Shown in pieces: positions 19,727-26,856 of a DNA stretch of 45,915 nt. The notes below the pieces were generated by a model that did no database searches, was not told the origin of the DNA, and worked only from the letters and a program-made list of their open reading frames with translations. How positions within the stretch are numbered: position 1 is the first letter of the stretch; every line of letters begins with the position of its first letter. Position numbers and translations under genes: made by a program. Source of the stretch: a virus; IMG/VR virus record IMGVR_UViG_3300020056_000048, positions 1 through 45,915 of that record. One strand, 5' to 3'.

Positions 19727-20596
19727 TCACTGTAATAAATCACTTAATTGTTTATTTACCTTTTCAGTATATGCTGGTTCTAAAAGATAAATTTCACGCT
19801 TCAATTCATTTTGCTCAAACTCATAATCATAAGCATATAATGGGCTATAATAAATTTGCTCTCCAAATGGAATTACATGTGTAATAAGCTTCCATGTTGT
19901 ATGATCTAAAGTAGCTGTAACACCTGAAGTTTCGCCTGTTACTGTTATGTTTGTATTGCTTTCAAAAGTACCACGAATATCTCTAATTGTAATTGTGCTT
20001 GTATTTGCAAAAGATATTGTAGCTTTGTTTTCACTATTACTATCATCAGTAATCGTTTCATCTTTAGTAAACGTGGTTGATGGTGTAGTGGAAAAGCTTA
20101 TAGTTTCAACTTTATTTGTTGAAGCAAACCAATCTTCTTCTGCTCTTTGATAAGAAATTACGCCTATTGCATTATCTATTGGTACCCAATATTTTTTTCT
20201 CTCGCCAGGTAAACTATTATAACCATCTGGGGAAAGAAGACTTTCGTCACCTCTCCAATTATTTCGATAGCTTACAATTTTTTTCTTGGCTTCAATTGTG
20301 CTGCCATATTTGTTTTTAATATAGCGCTCAAACTTTTGACTATCTAAATGATAATTAAAATACGGATCAACCGAATCATTTGCGTAATGGATTACCCAAT
20401 CTAAATCTACGTCATTGTAATAATCATGTGCGACATGATCTACTAAATCTTGATCACCAAGAGAATAAGGATTAAACGCAGTAAAAAAGTTTTTTACTTT
20501 ACTATTAAAATCAGCGCGCTTCATAATATTGACAGCGGTTGTGCCATTGTAATCCATAAATGGAAACTTTTTAAAGTATTTGTTTTGCTCTGCCAT
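19727..20596 (-). CDS. 53: Baseplate wedge protein gp53, enlarged
   Basis: 289 residues, clearly longer than T4 gp53 (about 196). The family block is at the start: YFKKFPFMDYNG, VKNFFTAFNPYSLGDQDLVD, DWVIHYANDSVDPYFNYHLD. The C-terminal 60 residues (EQIYYSPLYAYDYEFEQNEL) return to the family pattern. Residues ~168-235 are a Thr/Ser-rich beta insertion with a VTGETSGVTATL motif, which accounts for the extra length. gp53 joins neighbouring wedges in the inner baseplate ring. It is in line with gp48 upstream and gp27 downstream. Confidence 0.92.
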   Translation of the reverse strand: MAEQNKYFKKFPFMDYNGTTAVNIMKRADFNSKVKNFFTAFNPYSLGDQDLVDHVAHDYYNDVDLDWVIHYANDSVDPYFNYHLDSQKFERYIKNKYGSTIEAKKKIVSYRNNWRGDESLLSPDGYNSLPGERKKYWVPIDNAIGVISYQRAEEDWFASTNKVETISFSTTPSTTFTKDETITDDSNSENKATISFANTSTITIRDIRGTFESNTNITVTGETSGVTATLDHTTWKLITHVIPFGEQIYYSPLYAYDYEFEQNELKREIYLLEPAYTEKVNKQLSDLLQ

Positions 20597-21814
20597 TTAT
20601 GCGTCCTCAGCCGTATACATTTCTACTTCCTGGAATTCCATACTTAAAAGAACTGATACTGGATTACCATCAATAAAGAATGCAGATTGGCCTTCACCTG
20701 AAAAATTAATCATAAGAGATCTTACAGCCGCGGTTTTAAAATTACCAAGATCAGAACCATTTACAACAGGACGAAGTAAATATGGATATATTAATTTAGA
20801 TCCGCCAGGTGGAGCCGATGGGAGAATCTTTTGCTTTAAGAATGTAATAATATTTTTAATGTTAGTAGCATCTGCGCGCGTCCGAGGAACTAATTTCCAG
20901 TTCCAAGTAAATTGGCGAAGCTCTAATCCTTTAAAAAACACTGATGGGTGTGGGTTAGGAATAGCACCTACAATTTGAGATGCTAATCCACCTACATCTG
21001 TATCGGCCAAATTACTATATGCAACTCGAGATAAAACATTTTGCACAGCATTTTTTGCTTCAGCTTCATTTAATTCATTTAATGCTACTTTAGCAATTTC
21101 AGCAGCTTTCATTATATTTCCTTGTTCGGCCGCTGAAATCATATCTTTTCCTGCACTGCTCTGTACAACATCACCAAGGATACCTGTATCACGCTGATCA
21201 TATTTTACAGAGTGATTAAATGCAAAGTTATCTGGCAATGGTAAAAACACTTTTTCACTTCCAGACACATTACCTTTGGAAAATGGATCAGATCTACTAT
21301 ATTTTTTAAAGTGTAATTCTAAAAACGCAGGTGTTTTATTAGATACAAGATCTGATGGAAAAGAAAGATCAGCAAATGCATCAAGATCCCCACCCAAAAT
21401 TTCTTGCCTGTTTTTACTCATCCTATTAGCAACGGTAGTTGCTTTTGTAGGAATTCTATTTGTAGTAATTGATAAATCAGTAGGAGTACGTGATGCACGT
21501 TGTGTTAATTGTTGCTTTCCTGCAAGACTATCATTTAAAAAGTTTGTAACTAAACCTGCTGTATTTTTTGAGGTCACACCTGAGCTTTCAAGTTTAGCAG
21601 CAAAAGATGAAGCTACTTCTAGTTTTGACCTTTGTGTATTGTTAAGATTACCAATAGAGCCGGTAACACTGCCTGTAATTTGACCTGCCTGGGCTGCAGG
21701 ACTTGCACCAGTAGAACGGATAGCACCAATTTGGATTTTATCGAGATATGTAAGATTATTACTTAGTTGTGCTGTATCTGCACCTACTGATGATATACTA
21801 TTGTTTGCTGCCAT
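20597..21814 (-). CDS. 48: Baseplate tail-tube cap gp48
   Basis: 405 residues (T4: about 364). The C-terminal domain FLPLPDNFAFNHSVKYDQRD, RQFTWNWKLVPRTRADATNI, KQKILPSAPPG and SVLLSMEFQEVEMYT is the conserved gp48/gp54-type tube-cap fold. gp48 sits on top of the hub and starts tail-tube growth. The ATG at 21814 has an AGGAA ribosome site 6 bases upstream. It is the first gene of the minus-strand baseplate operon; a TATAAATA box at 21909-21916, inside the divergent gp4 gene, could drive it. Confidence 0.88.
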   Translation of the reverse strand: MAANNSISSVGADTAQLSNNLTYLDKIQIGAIRSTGASPAAQAGQITGSVTGSIGNLNNTQRSKLEVASSFAAKLESSGVTSKNTAGLVTNFLNDSLAGKQQLTQRASRTPTDLSITTNRIPTKATTVANRMSKNRQEILGGDLDAFADLSFPSDLVSNKTPAFLELHFKKYSRSDPFSKGNVSGSEKVFLPLPDNFAFNHSVKYDQRDTGILGDVVQSSAGKDMISAAEQGNIMKAAEIAKVALNELNEAEAKNAVQNVLSRVAYSNLADTDVGGLASQIVGAIPNPHPSVFFKGLELRQFTWNWKLVPRTRADATNIKNIITFLKQKILPSAPPGGSKLIYPYLLRPVVNGSDLGNFKTAAVRSLMINFSGEGQSAFFIDGNPVSVLLSMEFQEVEMYTAEDA

Positions 21815-21824
21815 GGAAATTTCC

Positions 21825-21832
21825 TATAAATA
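21825..21832 (+). promoter_or_regulatory. Late promoter box TATAAATA immediately upstream of gp4
   Basis: An exact TATAAATA on the plus strand ends 5 bases before the gp4 ATG, in the 23-base divergent gap between gp48 and gp4. With T4 late-promoter geometry, the transcript would begin at or next to the A of the ATG, and there is no Shine-Dalgarno sequence. Confidence 0.65.
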
Positions 21833-21837
21833 AATAT

Positions 21838-22284
21838 ATGGCTAAAACTTATAAAGGCGTCTTTAAACCGCAGAATCCTTCTAAGTATCGTGGCGATCCT
21901 ACTAATATTATTTATAGGAGTCGCTGGGAACTTCTCTTTATGCGCTATCTTGATTCACACCAAGATGTTAAACAATGGGCCAGCGAGGAATTAATTATAC
22001 CTTATAGATCACCATTGGATGGAAAAGTTCATCGTTACTTTCCAGACTTCTGGGTAAAGAAAGTGAATAGGCAGGGAAAAACTGATGTTGCAGTTGTAGA
22101 GATTAAACCCTTTAACCAAACAAAAGAGCCTATTCCTCAAAAAAAGCTTACCAAGAACTATTTATACGAAGTTAAGACTTGGTCGATAAATAAAAGTAAA
22201 TGGGTTGCTGCAGAAAGTTTTTGCAAAGATAGAGGATGGGAGTTTATGATTATCACTGAAAAAGAGCTCGGATTAAAATTCTAA
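21838..22284 (+). CDS. 4: Head completion protein gp4
   Basis: 148 residues, the usual gp4 length (T4: about 150). The family signature YKGVFKPQNPSKYRGDPTNI, YRSRWELLFMRYL and later DFWVKK, VVEIKP gives the nuclease-like arrangement seen in gp4 and related head-completion proteins (E in RSRWE, D in FPDFW, ExK in VEIKP). gp4 acts after DNA packaging so that tails can join the head. I chose the ATG at 21838 because homology begins there; in-frame upstream codons lie inside the divergent gp48 gene. No ribosome site is visible. It overlaps the next gene by one base (TAATG). Confidence 0.92.
   Translation: MAKTYKGVFKPQNPSKYRGDPTNIIYRSRWELLFMRYLDSHQDVKQWASEELIIPYRSPLDGKVHRYFPDFWVKKVNRQGKTDVAVVEIKPFNQTKEPIPQKKLTKNYLYEVKTWSINKSKWVAAESFCKDRGWEFMIITEKELGLKF
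21909..21916 (-). promoter_or_regulatory. Candidate late promoter for gp48 inside gp4
   Basis: The minus strand reads TATAAATA about 95 bases upstream of the gp48 ATG, within gp4 codons for Ile-Tyr-Arg. No other late box was seen ahead of the minus-strand baseplate operon. The codons could also generate the sequence by chance. Confidence 0.45.
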
Positions 22285-22880
22285 TGGCAACATATATCTT
22301 TCAAAGAATTGTAGACGAAGGAAAGGCTGAAGGTGTTCAGTCTGGTTCAGAAGAAGCCCGCGATTGGTATAGAGATCGAGCTGCTTCTGTAAGATCGGTC
22401 GACACGCGTAGAGAGTTAAAGAACCGAGCTCGTACATACAATAAAATGGTTCAACTTGACGTTGGACGTATGTATATGTTTTTCTATGATCCAAAGCACA
22501 AAGAAAAGCTTCCATACTATGATATGTTCCCATTAATTTTTGTTTTAGAAAAATATACTGATGGTTTTCTTGGTATGAACTTACATTATCTTCCACCTAT
22601 TTTTAGAGCACGTTTAATGGATAGGTTATATAGTATTGAGCGCCAAGATAATGTACGTGAATCAAAAAAACTAAGATTAAGTTATAGTTTTCTTAACACT
22701 GCAGCGAAGTATAAATACTTTAGGCCCACCGTAAAAAAATATCTTAATACTCAAGTTAGATCACGTTTTCTTTGGATACCTTATGATGAGTGGGATATTG
22801 CACTAATGTTACCAACTCAGAGATTTAGAAAATCAAAACAAAGTGCAGTATGGCGCGATTCCAAAAAGAAAATACAGTAA
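22284..22880 (+). CDS. Conserved T4-like protein next to gp4 (possible gp2-like, uncertain)
   Basis: 198 residues, basic. The core (VGRMYMFFYDPKHKEKLPYY, FVLEKYTDGFLGMNLHYLPP, FRARLMDRLYS, KYKYFRPTVKKYL) is a pattern I have seen conserved across T4-like phages, but I cannot attach a firm name. In T4, gene 2 (DNA-end protector) neighbours gene 4, which makes gp2 one candidate; another unassigned head or hub protein is equally possible. It is translationally coupled to gp4 by a one-base overlap and belongs to the plus-strand virion operon. Confidence 0.75.
   Translation: MATYIFQRIVDEGKAEGVQSGSEEARDWYRDRAASVRSVDTRRELKNRARTYNKMVQLDVGRMYMFFYDPKHKEKLPYYDMFPLIFVLEKYTDGFLGMNLHYLPPIFRARLMDRLYSIERQDNVRESKKLRLSYSFLNTAAKYKYFRPTVKKYLNTQVRSRFLWIPYDEWDIALMLPTQRFRKSKQSAVWRDSKKKIQ
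22710..22717 (+). promoter_or_regulatory. Weak candidate late box inside the gp4-adjacent gene
   Basis: An exact TATAAATA on the plus strand encodes Tyr-Lys-Tyr codons in the 198-aa protein and lies about 173 bases before the tail-tube-like gene. It could be an internal late promoter for the tube/hub/tape-measure genes, or chance. Confidence 0.25.
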
Positions 22881-22889
22881 GGTAATCAC

Positions 22890-23408
22890 ATGGCATTTGA
22901 TATTGCAGCATTTAAAGCATTCACTGGAGATCATCTTCCAGCTACGCACTATGAGGTGTTAATAAGACCTCCTACAGGTGGAGGTAATGAAATTAATTTG
23001 CGTACAGAAACAATTAGTGTTCCGGGCGTAGCATATCTTTCTGTGGATAATTATGCACCGTATGGATCAGGAAAGCTTTATAATTTACCATATCGTTATA
23101 ATCCACAAGAAATTCAAATGACTCATAATATCGATAAAGATGGAAACATTATTGATATTTTTAGACGATGGGCAAATTTGACAGTTGATCTCGATGGGAA
23201 CGCGAAATACGGTGCATATTACTACGAGGTCTACGCACAACAGGATGGTGATATTAAAGTTTACAATCGTCAAGAACTAGTCAAAACAATTACGCTCGAA
23301 AAACCATATCCTATTAATATAGAACCAATCCAAATGGGTTGGGGACAAAATGATGAAATAGCTAAATTGAGCGTTTCATATAGATTTGCATCATTTAAAG
23401 TAAGCTAA
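22890..23408 (+). CDS. Tail-tube-like (gp19 family) protein in the hub operon
   Basis: 172 residues, close to T4 gp19 (163). The family pattern is HYEVLIRPPTGGGNEINLRT, ISVPGVAYLSVDNYAPYGSG, then NIIDIFRRWANL and ITLEKPYPINIEPIQMGW. The tube fold is shared by gp19 (tube) and by tube-initiator proteins such as gp54. Because this gene lies beside gp26 and the tape measure and close to gp48, rather than beside the sheath gene, it may be the initiator ring rather than the main tube. The main gp19 could be elsewhere in the genome. Confidence 0.8.
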   Translation: MAFDIAAFKAFTGDHLPATHYEVLIRPPTGGGNEINLRTETISVPGVAYLSVDNYAPYGSGKLYNLPYRYNPQEIQMTHNIDKDGNIIDIFRRWANLTVDLDGNAKYGAYYYEVYAQQDGDIKVYNRQELVKTITLEKPYPINIEPIQMGWGQNDEIAKLSVSYRFASFKVS

Positions 23409-23422
23409 TTTGGAGATATATT

Positions 23423-24133
23423 ATGGCTTTACCTAAAATTGCAGCACCTACATTTGAGTGCTTGCTACCATCAACAGGTGATAAATTATATTACCGACCT
23501 TTTCTAGTTAAAGAAGAAAAAGTTTTGTTGATGGCTAAAGAATCAAATGACAAAGCTGACACAGTTAACGCTATTAAAAGTATTATCAATAGTTGTGTAC
23601 TCAATGAAGAGTTTGATGTAAATGATATTACAATCTTTGATATGGAATACATTTTTATTAAACTACGAGCAGCATCTGTTGGGAACGTCGTACAGTTTCA
23701 AGTAGAAGATAGTACTGATGGAATTACATATGATTTAGAACTTAACTTAGATGAAGTAGAAGTTAAGTTTCCAGAAAATCATGATAGAAAAATTATGGTC
23801 AGTGAAGATATTGGAATGACTTTAAAATATCCAACACCTGAAATTTCTACTGTATTGGCTAAGTTAAAGACTGTTGCTGATATTACTTATGAAACAATTA
23901 ATCATTGTATTGATGTAGTATTTGATGATGAAGATACTTATGCTTGGAAAACAACAAGCAAAAAAGAACGGGATGAATTTTTAGATAATCTTCCAATTGA
24001 AACTTATAATAAGATTCAAGCGTTCTTTGAAACATCACCAAAAATTGAGCACGTTATAGTTTATACAAACAGTAAAGAAGAAGAAAAAAGAGTTGTTTTT
24101 AGAGATCTTGACGATTTTTTTCAATTGGGCTGA
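23423..24133 (+). CDS. 26: Baseplate hub/tail assembly chaperone gp26
   Basis: 236 residues in frame 0 (T4 gp26: about 208). The pattern FECLLPSTGDKLYYRPFLVK, EEKVLLMAKES, INSCVLNEEFDVNDITIFD, YIFIKLRAASVG matches the T4 gp26 family, which corresponds functionally to lambda G-type tail assembly chaperones. A GGAGA ribosome site lies 8 bases upstream. The frame ends DDFFQLG at the TGA at 24131-24133, immediately after a run of seven T. Ribosomes slipping back one base there would continue for 62 codons (next entry). It lies just before the tape measure, as chaperones with frameshifts do in siphophages. Confidence 0.88.
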   Translation: MALPKIAAPTFECLLPSTGDKLYYRPFLVKEEKVLLMAKESNDKADTVNAIKSIINSCVLNEEFDVNDITIFDMEYIFIKLRAASVGNVVQFQVEDSTDGITYDLELNLDEVEVKFPENHDRKIMVSEDIGMTLKYPTPEISTVLAKLKTVADITYETINHCIDVVFDDEDTYAWKTTSKKERDEFLDNLPIETYNKIQAFFETSPKIEHVIVYTNSKEEEKRVVFRDLDDFFQLG

Positions 24134-24183
24134 GTTACCTGGATCTGTTCCATCACTACAAGATTAACTTCGACATAACTCAG
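24115..24183 (+). promoter_or_regulatory. Programmed -1 ribosomal frameshift signal
   Basis: The slippery heptamer is T-TTT-TTT at 24115-24121, with the last six bases as in-frame Phe codons. Then comes an 8-base spacer (24122-24129) and a perfect 8-bp stem: CTGAGTTA at 24130-24137 pairs with TAACTCAG at 24176-24183 across a 38-base loop. The frame-0 stop lies inside the first arm. Slippery site, spacer and stem match the canonical layout for -1 frameshifting. Confidence 0.75.
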
Positions 24184-24309
24184 TATCACCAATTTTCTTT
24201 ACACGAAGTGGAACAAATGATACCTTTCGAAAGAGAGCTGTACATAGAAATGCTTGCTGCAAAAGTAAAAGGTGATAATGATAGCCTAGGAAAAATGGTA
24301 GACTTTTAA
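24121..24309 (+). CDS. -1 frame extension of gp26 (tail chaperone C-terminal part, gp51 slot)
   Basis: 62 codons in the -1 frame end at TAA 24307-24309. The frame is closed upstream by a TGA at 24109-24111, so only 24112-24120 are open before it, and the first ATG is more than half-way in. It therefore needs frameshifting or a non-canonical start. Its core (HHYKINFDITQYHQFSLHEV, then QMIPFERELYIEML) has the MIPFERExY pattern of the short proteins that follow gp26 in many T4-like phages, the gp51-like slot. The fused product would be 295 residues: 233 from gp26 plus 62. Confidence 0.75.
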   Translation, partial: SIGLSYLDLFHHYKINFDITQYHQFSLHEVEQMIPFERELYIEMLAAKVKGDNDSLGKMVDF

Positions 24310-24320
24310 AGAGAACAATA

Positions 24321-26816
24321 ATGTTAAAACTCATCAGAGCACTAGCTCAATATGTTTCTAGAAGTAAAAACCTAAGTAAAGCGCGCGGAGTGCGTGCTGC
24401 TGGTGGAGCTAATCTATTAAAGTCTGGTTTAAAAACTGCAGGCGGATTATCTTTAGGTAACGCAGTACTAAAAGGATTAGGGTCTTTAGGTCCCGACCAA
24501 AAAGAAAGCGTCGATTCTTCACTTCCAACAATGGAGCAATATACCGCGGCCGCGGCCGCATCAATGGAAGCAAACACACCAGTACGACATACTGACGTTC
24601 CAGCTTTAATTGAAAACATGGAAGAAGTCAGAGTCCCAGCTGTTATACCTGAGTTAGGTCCAAATGACGGACAGTATGCTCCTCACTTAAATCTTATCAT
24701 TGAAAGAATTGCACGATTAGAAACAAGAGTTAATACACAATCAGCTTTATTAAATTCTCTACGTAGTGTAATTGACTCTGCAGTCGATCAAAACGAAGCT
24801 CTCGATAGAAAAGATGAGCGACGACGCGACGAAGCAGAAATTGAAGGTAAAAAGACAAAACCAAAAATTGGTTCTGGCATTGGTGGTAAAGCTGCAGCGC
24901 TCGGTGGTGGAATATTAGCTGCAATAGAAAAATATGTTGGTAATTTAGTTGGTTTGGCCGCTGGCGCAGGATTATTAGGTTTACAGCTATGGGAACCAGA
25001 TCCGAGTGAGGAAGAACCACTTGGAATTATGGATGCACTCGACGAAGCTGAAAATTTTATTGCTCAAGCAACAGTAGGTTTATCTACGCTTGGTGTGTTT
25101 AAAGCAGGTGAGCAACTAGGCAGAGATGCAAAAGCAAAACAACTAAAAGCAGAAAGAGCAGCACGGCCAGTAAATCAACGACCAAAAGTTCCGGGACAAG
25201 TTGGTACTACAGCAGATGGAAAGCCTGTAGTAAAATCTAAAGCAGGAAACTTAACTGTTGCTGGTGCTGATGGTAAAGCTACTACACAAATAGTTAAAGC
25301 AGAACAAGTTAAACCATTATCACCTACTGGCGCTAGCGCTCCAACTGGTACCGGTGCTGCAGCAGGCAAAATGGGCAAAGGCAGTAAAGAAGGTTCAGCA
25401 TTTATGAAAATGCTACAAAAGTTTCAAGGCATTGTTAAATCAGTACAATCTGGATCAAAGAAAATTATTGAAGGTGCTAAAACATACTTAATGAAATTTG
25501 GTTCTACAGGATCTGCGCTTATTCAAAAAATTGGTAGATTTGTTGTTAAATGGTTCCTTATTATTGAGGCAATTACATTTATGATTAGATCTACTGAACT
25601 CTATATGTTTGGTAGTATTACTAAAGATGAATGGCATAAAGGAAACAAGGAACAAATTAATACTATTTGTAAATTATTTGGGCCTATGTGGTTATTATGT
25701 TTACTCGGTACTTTATCTCCAATTCCGGGTGGTGCGATCATGGGATTTGTAATTGGTTTGTTTTATGGTGATGAAATCTATGATGCAATTGCATTTGATC
25801 AAGTAGTTGCAGCATTATATGATTGTCTTGTAACAATGTCATTCCAACCATTAATAGATATGTTTAAGAGATTTTATGATTGGTTTATGAATGAGTTACC
25901 CAAGATTCTGGGTGAGAAAGTAAAAGCTGCTGGTCAATATATGCAAGGCATTGATGTTATTGCAGAACAAGAAGATATTCAAGAAGAATATGGAACAACC
26001 TCTAACCTTGGCAAAATTGCGCTTGAAGCGACTGACACATTTTTGGGTATGGGTGTTGATGAAAATGCATTACTATATGTAGCAGATAACATTAATTCAC
26101 GCGAACAGCTCAGAGAAGTTGATAATAAAATTATGGAAGAGCACGGAATTGGTCTTATTGATTTAGCAAAAGATAAATTAAATGAAGAAGAATTCCAACA
26201 ATTTGTTAATGTATTAGATAAGAGTATTGCTGAAGGCGATGCTGGAATGGAAGAAAAAGCTGAGGCAGTTAAAAACTATGTCGATGATCCTTATGTAGCA
26301 AAAGAAGGTGATTACCTTACGGCTGAAGCAATGAAAGAAATTGGTGCAAGTGATACGTCAGCTGAAGAAGTTGGTAAAGCTTTATCTCAAGTTGCTAAAG
26401 TAGACATTACTAAAGAAGTAGCATCCAGTGAAGAAATGGCTGGATTAGTAGAAGATAAAGTTTCGCCAATATCAAATGAATTAGAAACAATTGCCGAAGA
26501 AGTAGAAAATAAAGTTAAAGTCGAAGCTGGCAGTTTAGTGTTAGCAGCCGGCGCAGCAGCCGAAAGAGCATTGAGTACAGTTAACATTGAAACCGTATTG
26601 CCTAGTGGTAAAGTTCAACAAATGGCTATGCAAGTTCCAACAGATATTGTTAAAGAAGTAAGAGGACAAGACTCAACTATAGTACCGATTATTATGGGAG
26701 GTGCTAGTAAAAGAATTAGCCGGGCGGCGGGTAGTTCTCCTGCATCACAAGTAGAAAATTCTAATCCCTCATACAATACTCGCGATAACTTCCTTACAGT
26801 AAGTAATTACACATAA
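24321..26816 (+). CDS. Tape measure / tail-length determinator (gp29 position)
   Basis: 831 residues. It has a basic N-terminus and a coiled-coil region at about 115-175 (LNLIIERIARLETRVNTQSA). A Gly/Ala-rich hydrophobic stretch spans ~180-225 and further hydrophobic segments lie near 407-425 and 455-485 (WLLCLLG, GAIMGFVIGLFYG); the C-terminal third is acidic. A long, largely helical protein with membrane-inserting segments placed directly after the tail chaperone fits a tape measure. T4 gp29 is shorter (590), implying a longer tail if length scales. The assignment rests on position and architecture, not a clear family motif. The ribosome site is AAGAG, 8 bases before the ATG. Confidence 0.75.
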   Translation: MLKLIRALAQYVSRSKNLSKARGVRAAGGANLLKSGLKTAGGLSLGNAVLKGLGSLGPDQKESVDSSLPTMEQYTAAAAASMEANTPVRHTDVPALIENMEEVRVPAVIPELGPNDGQYAPHLNLIIERIARLETRVNTQSALLNSLRSVIDSAVDQNEALDRKDERRRDEAEIEGKKTKPKIGSGIGGKAAALGGGILAAIEKYVGNLVGLAAGAGLLGLQLWEPDPSEEEPLGIMDALDEAENFIAQATVGLSTLGVFKAGEQLGRDAKAKQLKAERAARPVNQRPKVPGQVGTTADGKPVVKSKAGNLTVAGADGKATTQIVKAEQVKPLSPTGASAPTGTGAAAGKMGKGSKEGSAFMKMLQKFQGIVKSVQSGSKKIIEGAKTYLMKFGSTGSALIQKIGRFVVKWFLIIEAITFMIRSTELYMFGSITKDEWHKGNKEQINTICKLFGPMWLLCLLGTLSPIPGGAIMGFVIGLFYGDEIYDAIAFDQVVAALYDCLVTMSFQPLIDMFKRFYDWFMNELPKILGEKVKAAGQYMQGIDVIAEQEDIQEEYGTTSNLGKIALEATDTFLGMGVDENALLYVADNINSREQLREVDNKIMEEHGIGLIDLAKDKLNEEEFQQFVNVLDKSIAEGDAGMEEKAEAVKNYVDDPYVAKEGDYLTAEAMKEIGASDTSAEEVGKALSQVAKVDITKEVASSEEMAGLVEDKVSPISNELETIAEEVENKVKVEAGSLVLAAGAAAERALSTVNIETVLPSGKVQQMAMQVPTDIVKEVRGQDSTIVPIIMGGASKRISRAAGSSPASQVENSNPSYNTRDNFLTVSNYT

Positions 26817-26838
26817 AAAAAAGCCCGCCGAAGCGGGC
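26815..26838 (-). terminator. Rho-independent terminator of gp32
   Basis: Read on the minus strand: GCCCGC, loop TTCG, GCGGGC, then eight T. This is a 6-bp GC stem closed by a stable UUCG loop, 18 bases after the gp32 stop. The T tract overlaps the end of the convergent tape-measure gene. On the plus strand there is no T tract, so it is one-directional. Confidence 0.93.
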
Positions 26839-26856
26839 CAAGAACCTGGGTGGTTT

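Noticed and set aside
20580-20978. Plus-strand open frame of 132 codons opposite gp48
   Set aside because: It lies wholly on the antisense strand of a firmly identified gene, with no ribosome site and no protein-like composition.
24541-24562. GC-rich GCGGCC repeats in the tape measure, considered as a mobile element scar
   Set aside because: They simply encode a run of alanines in frame; no inverted repeats or target duplications flank them.
24347-25378. Minus-strand open frames opposite the tape measure
   Set aside because: Antisense shadows of Ala/Gly-rich codons; no ribosome sites, and they conflict with the confident plus-strand gene.
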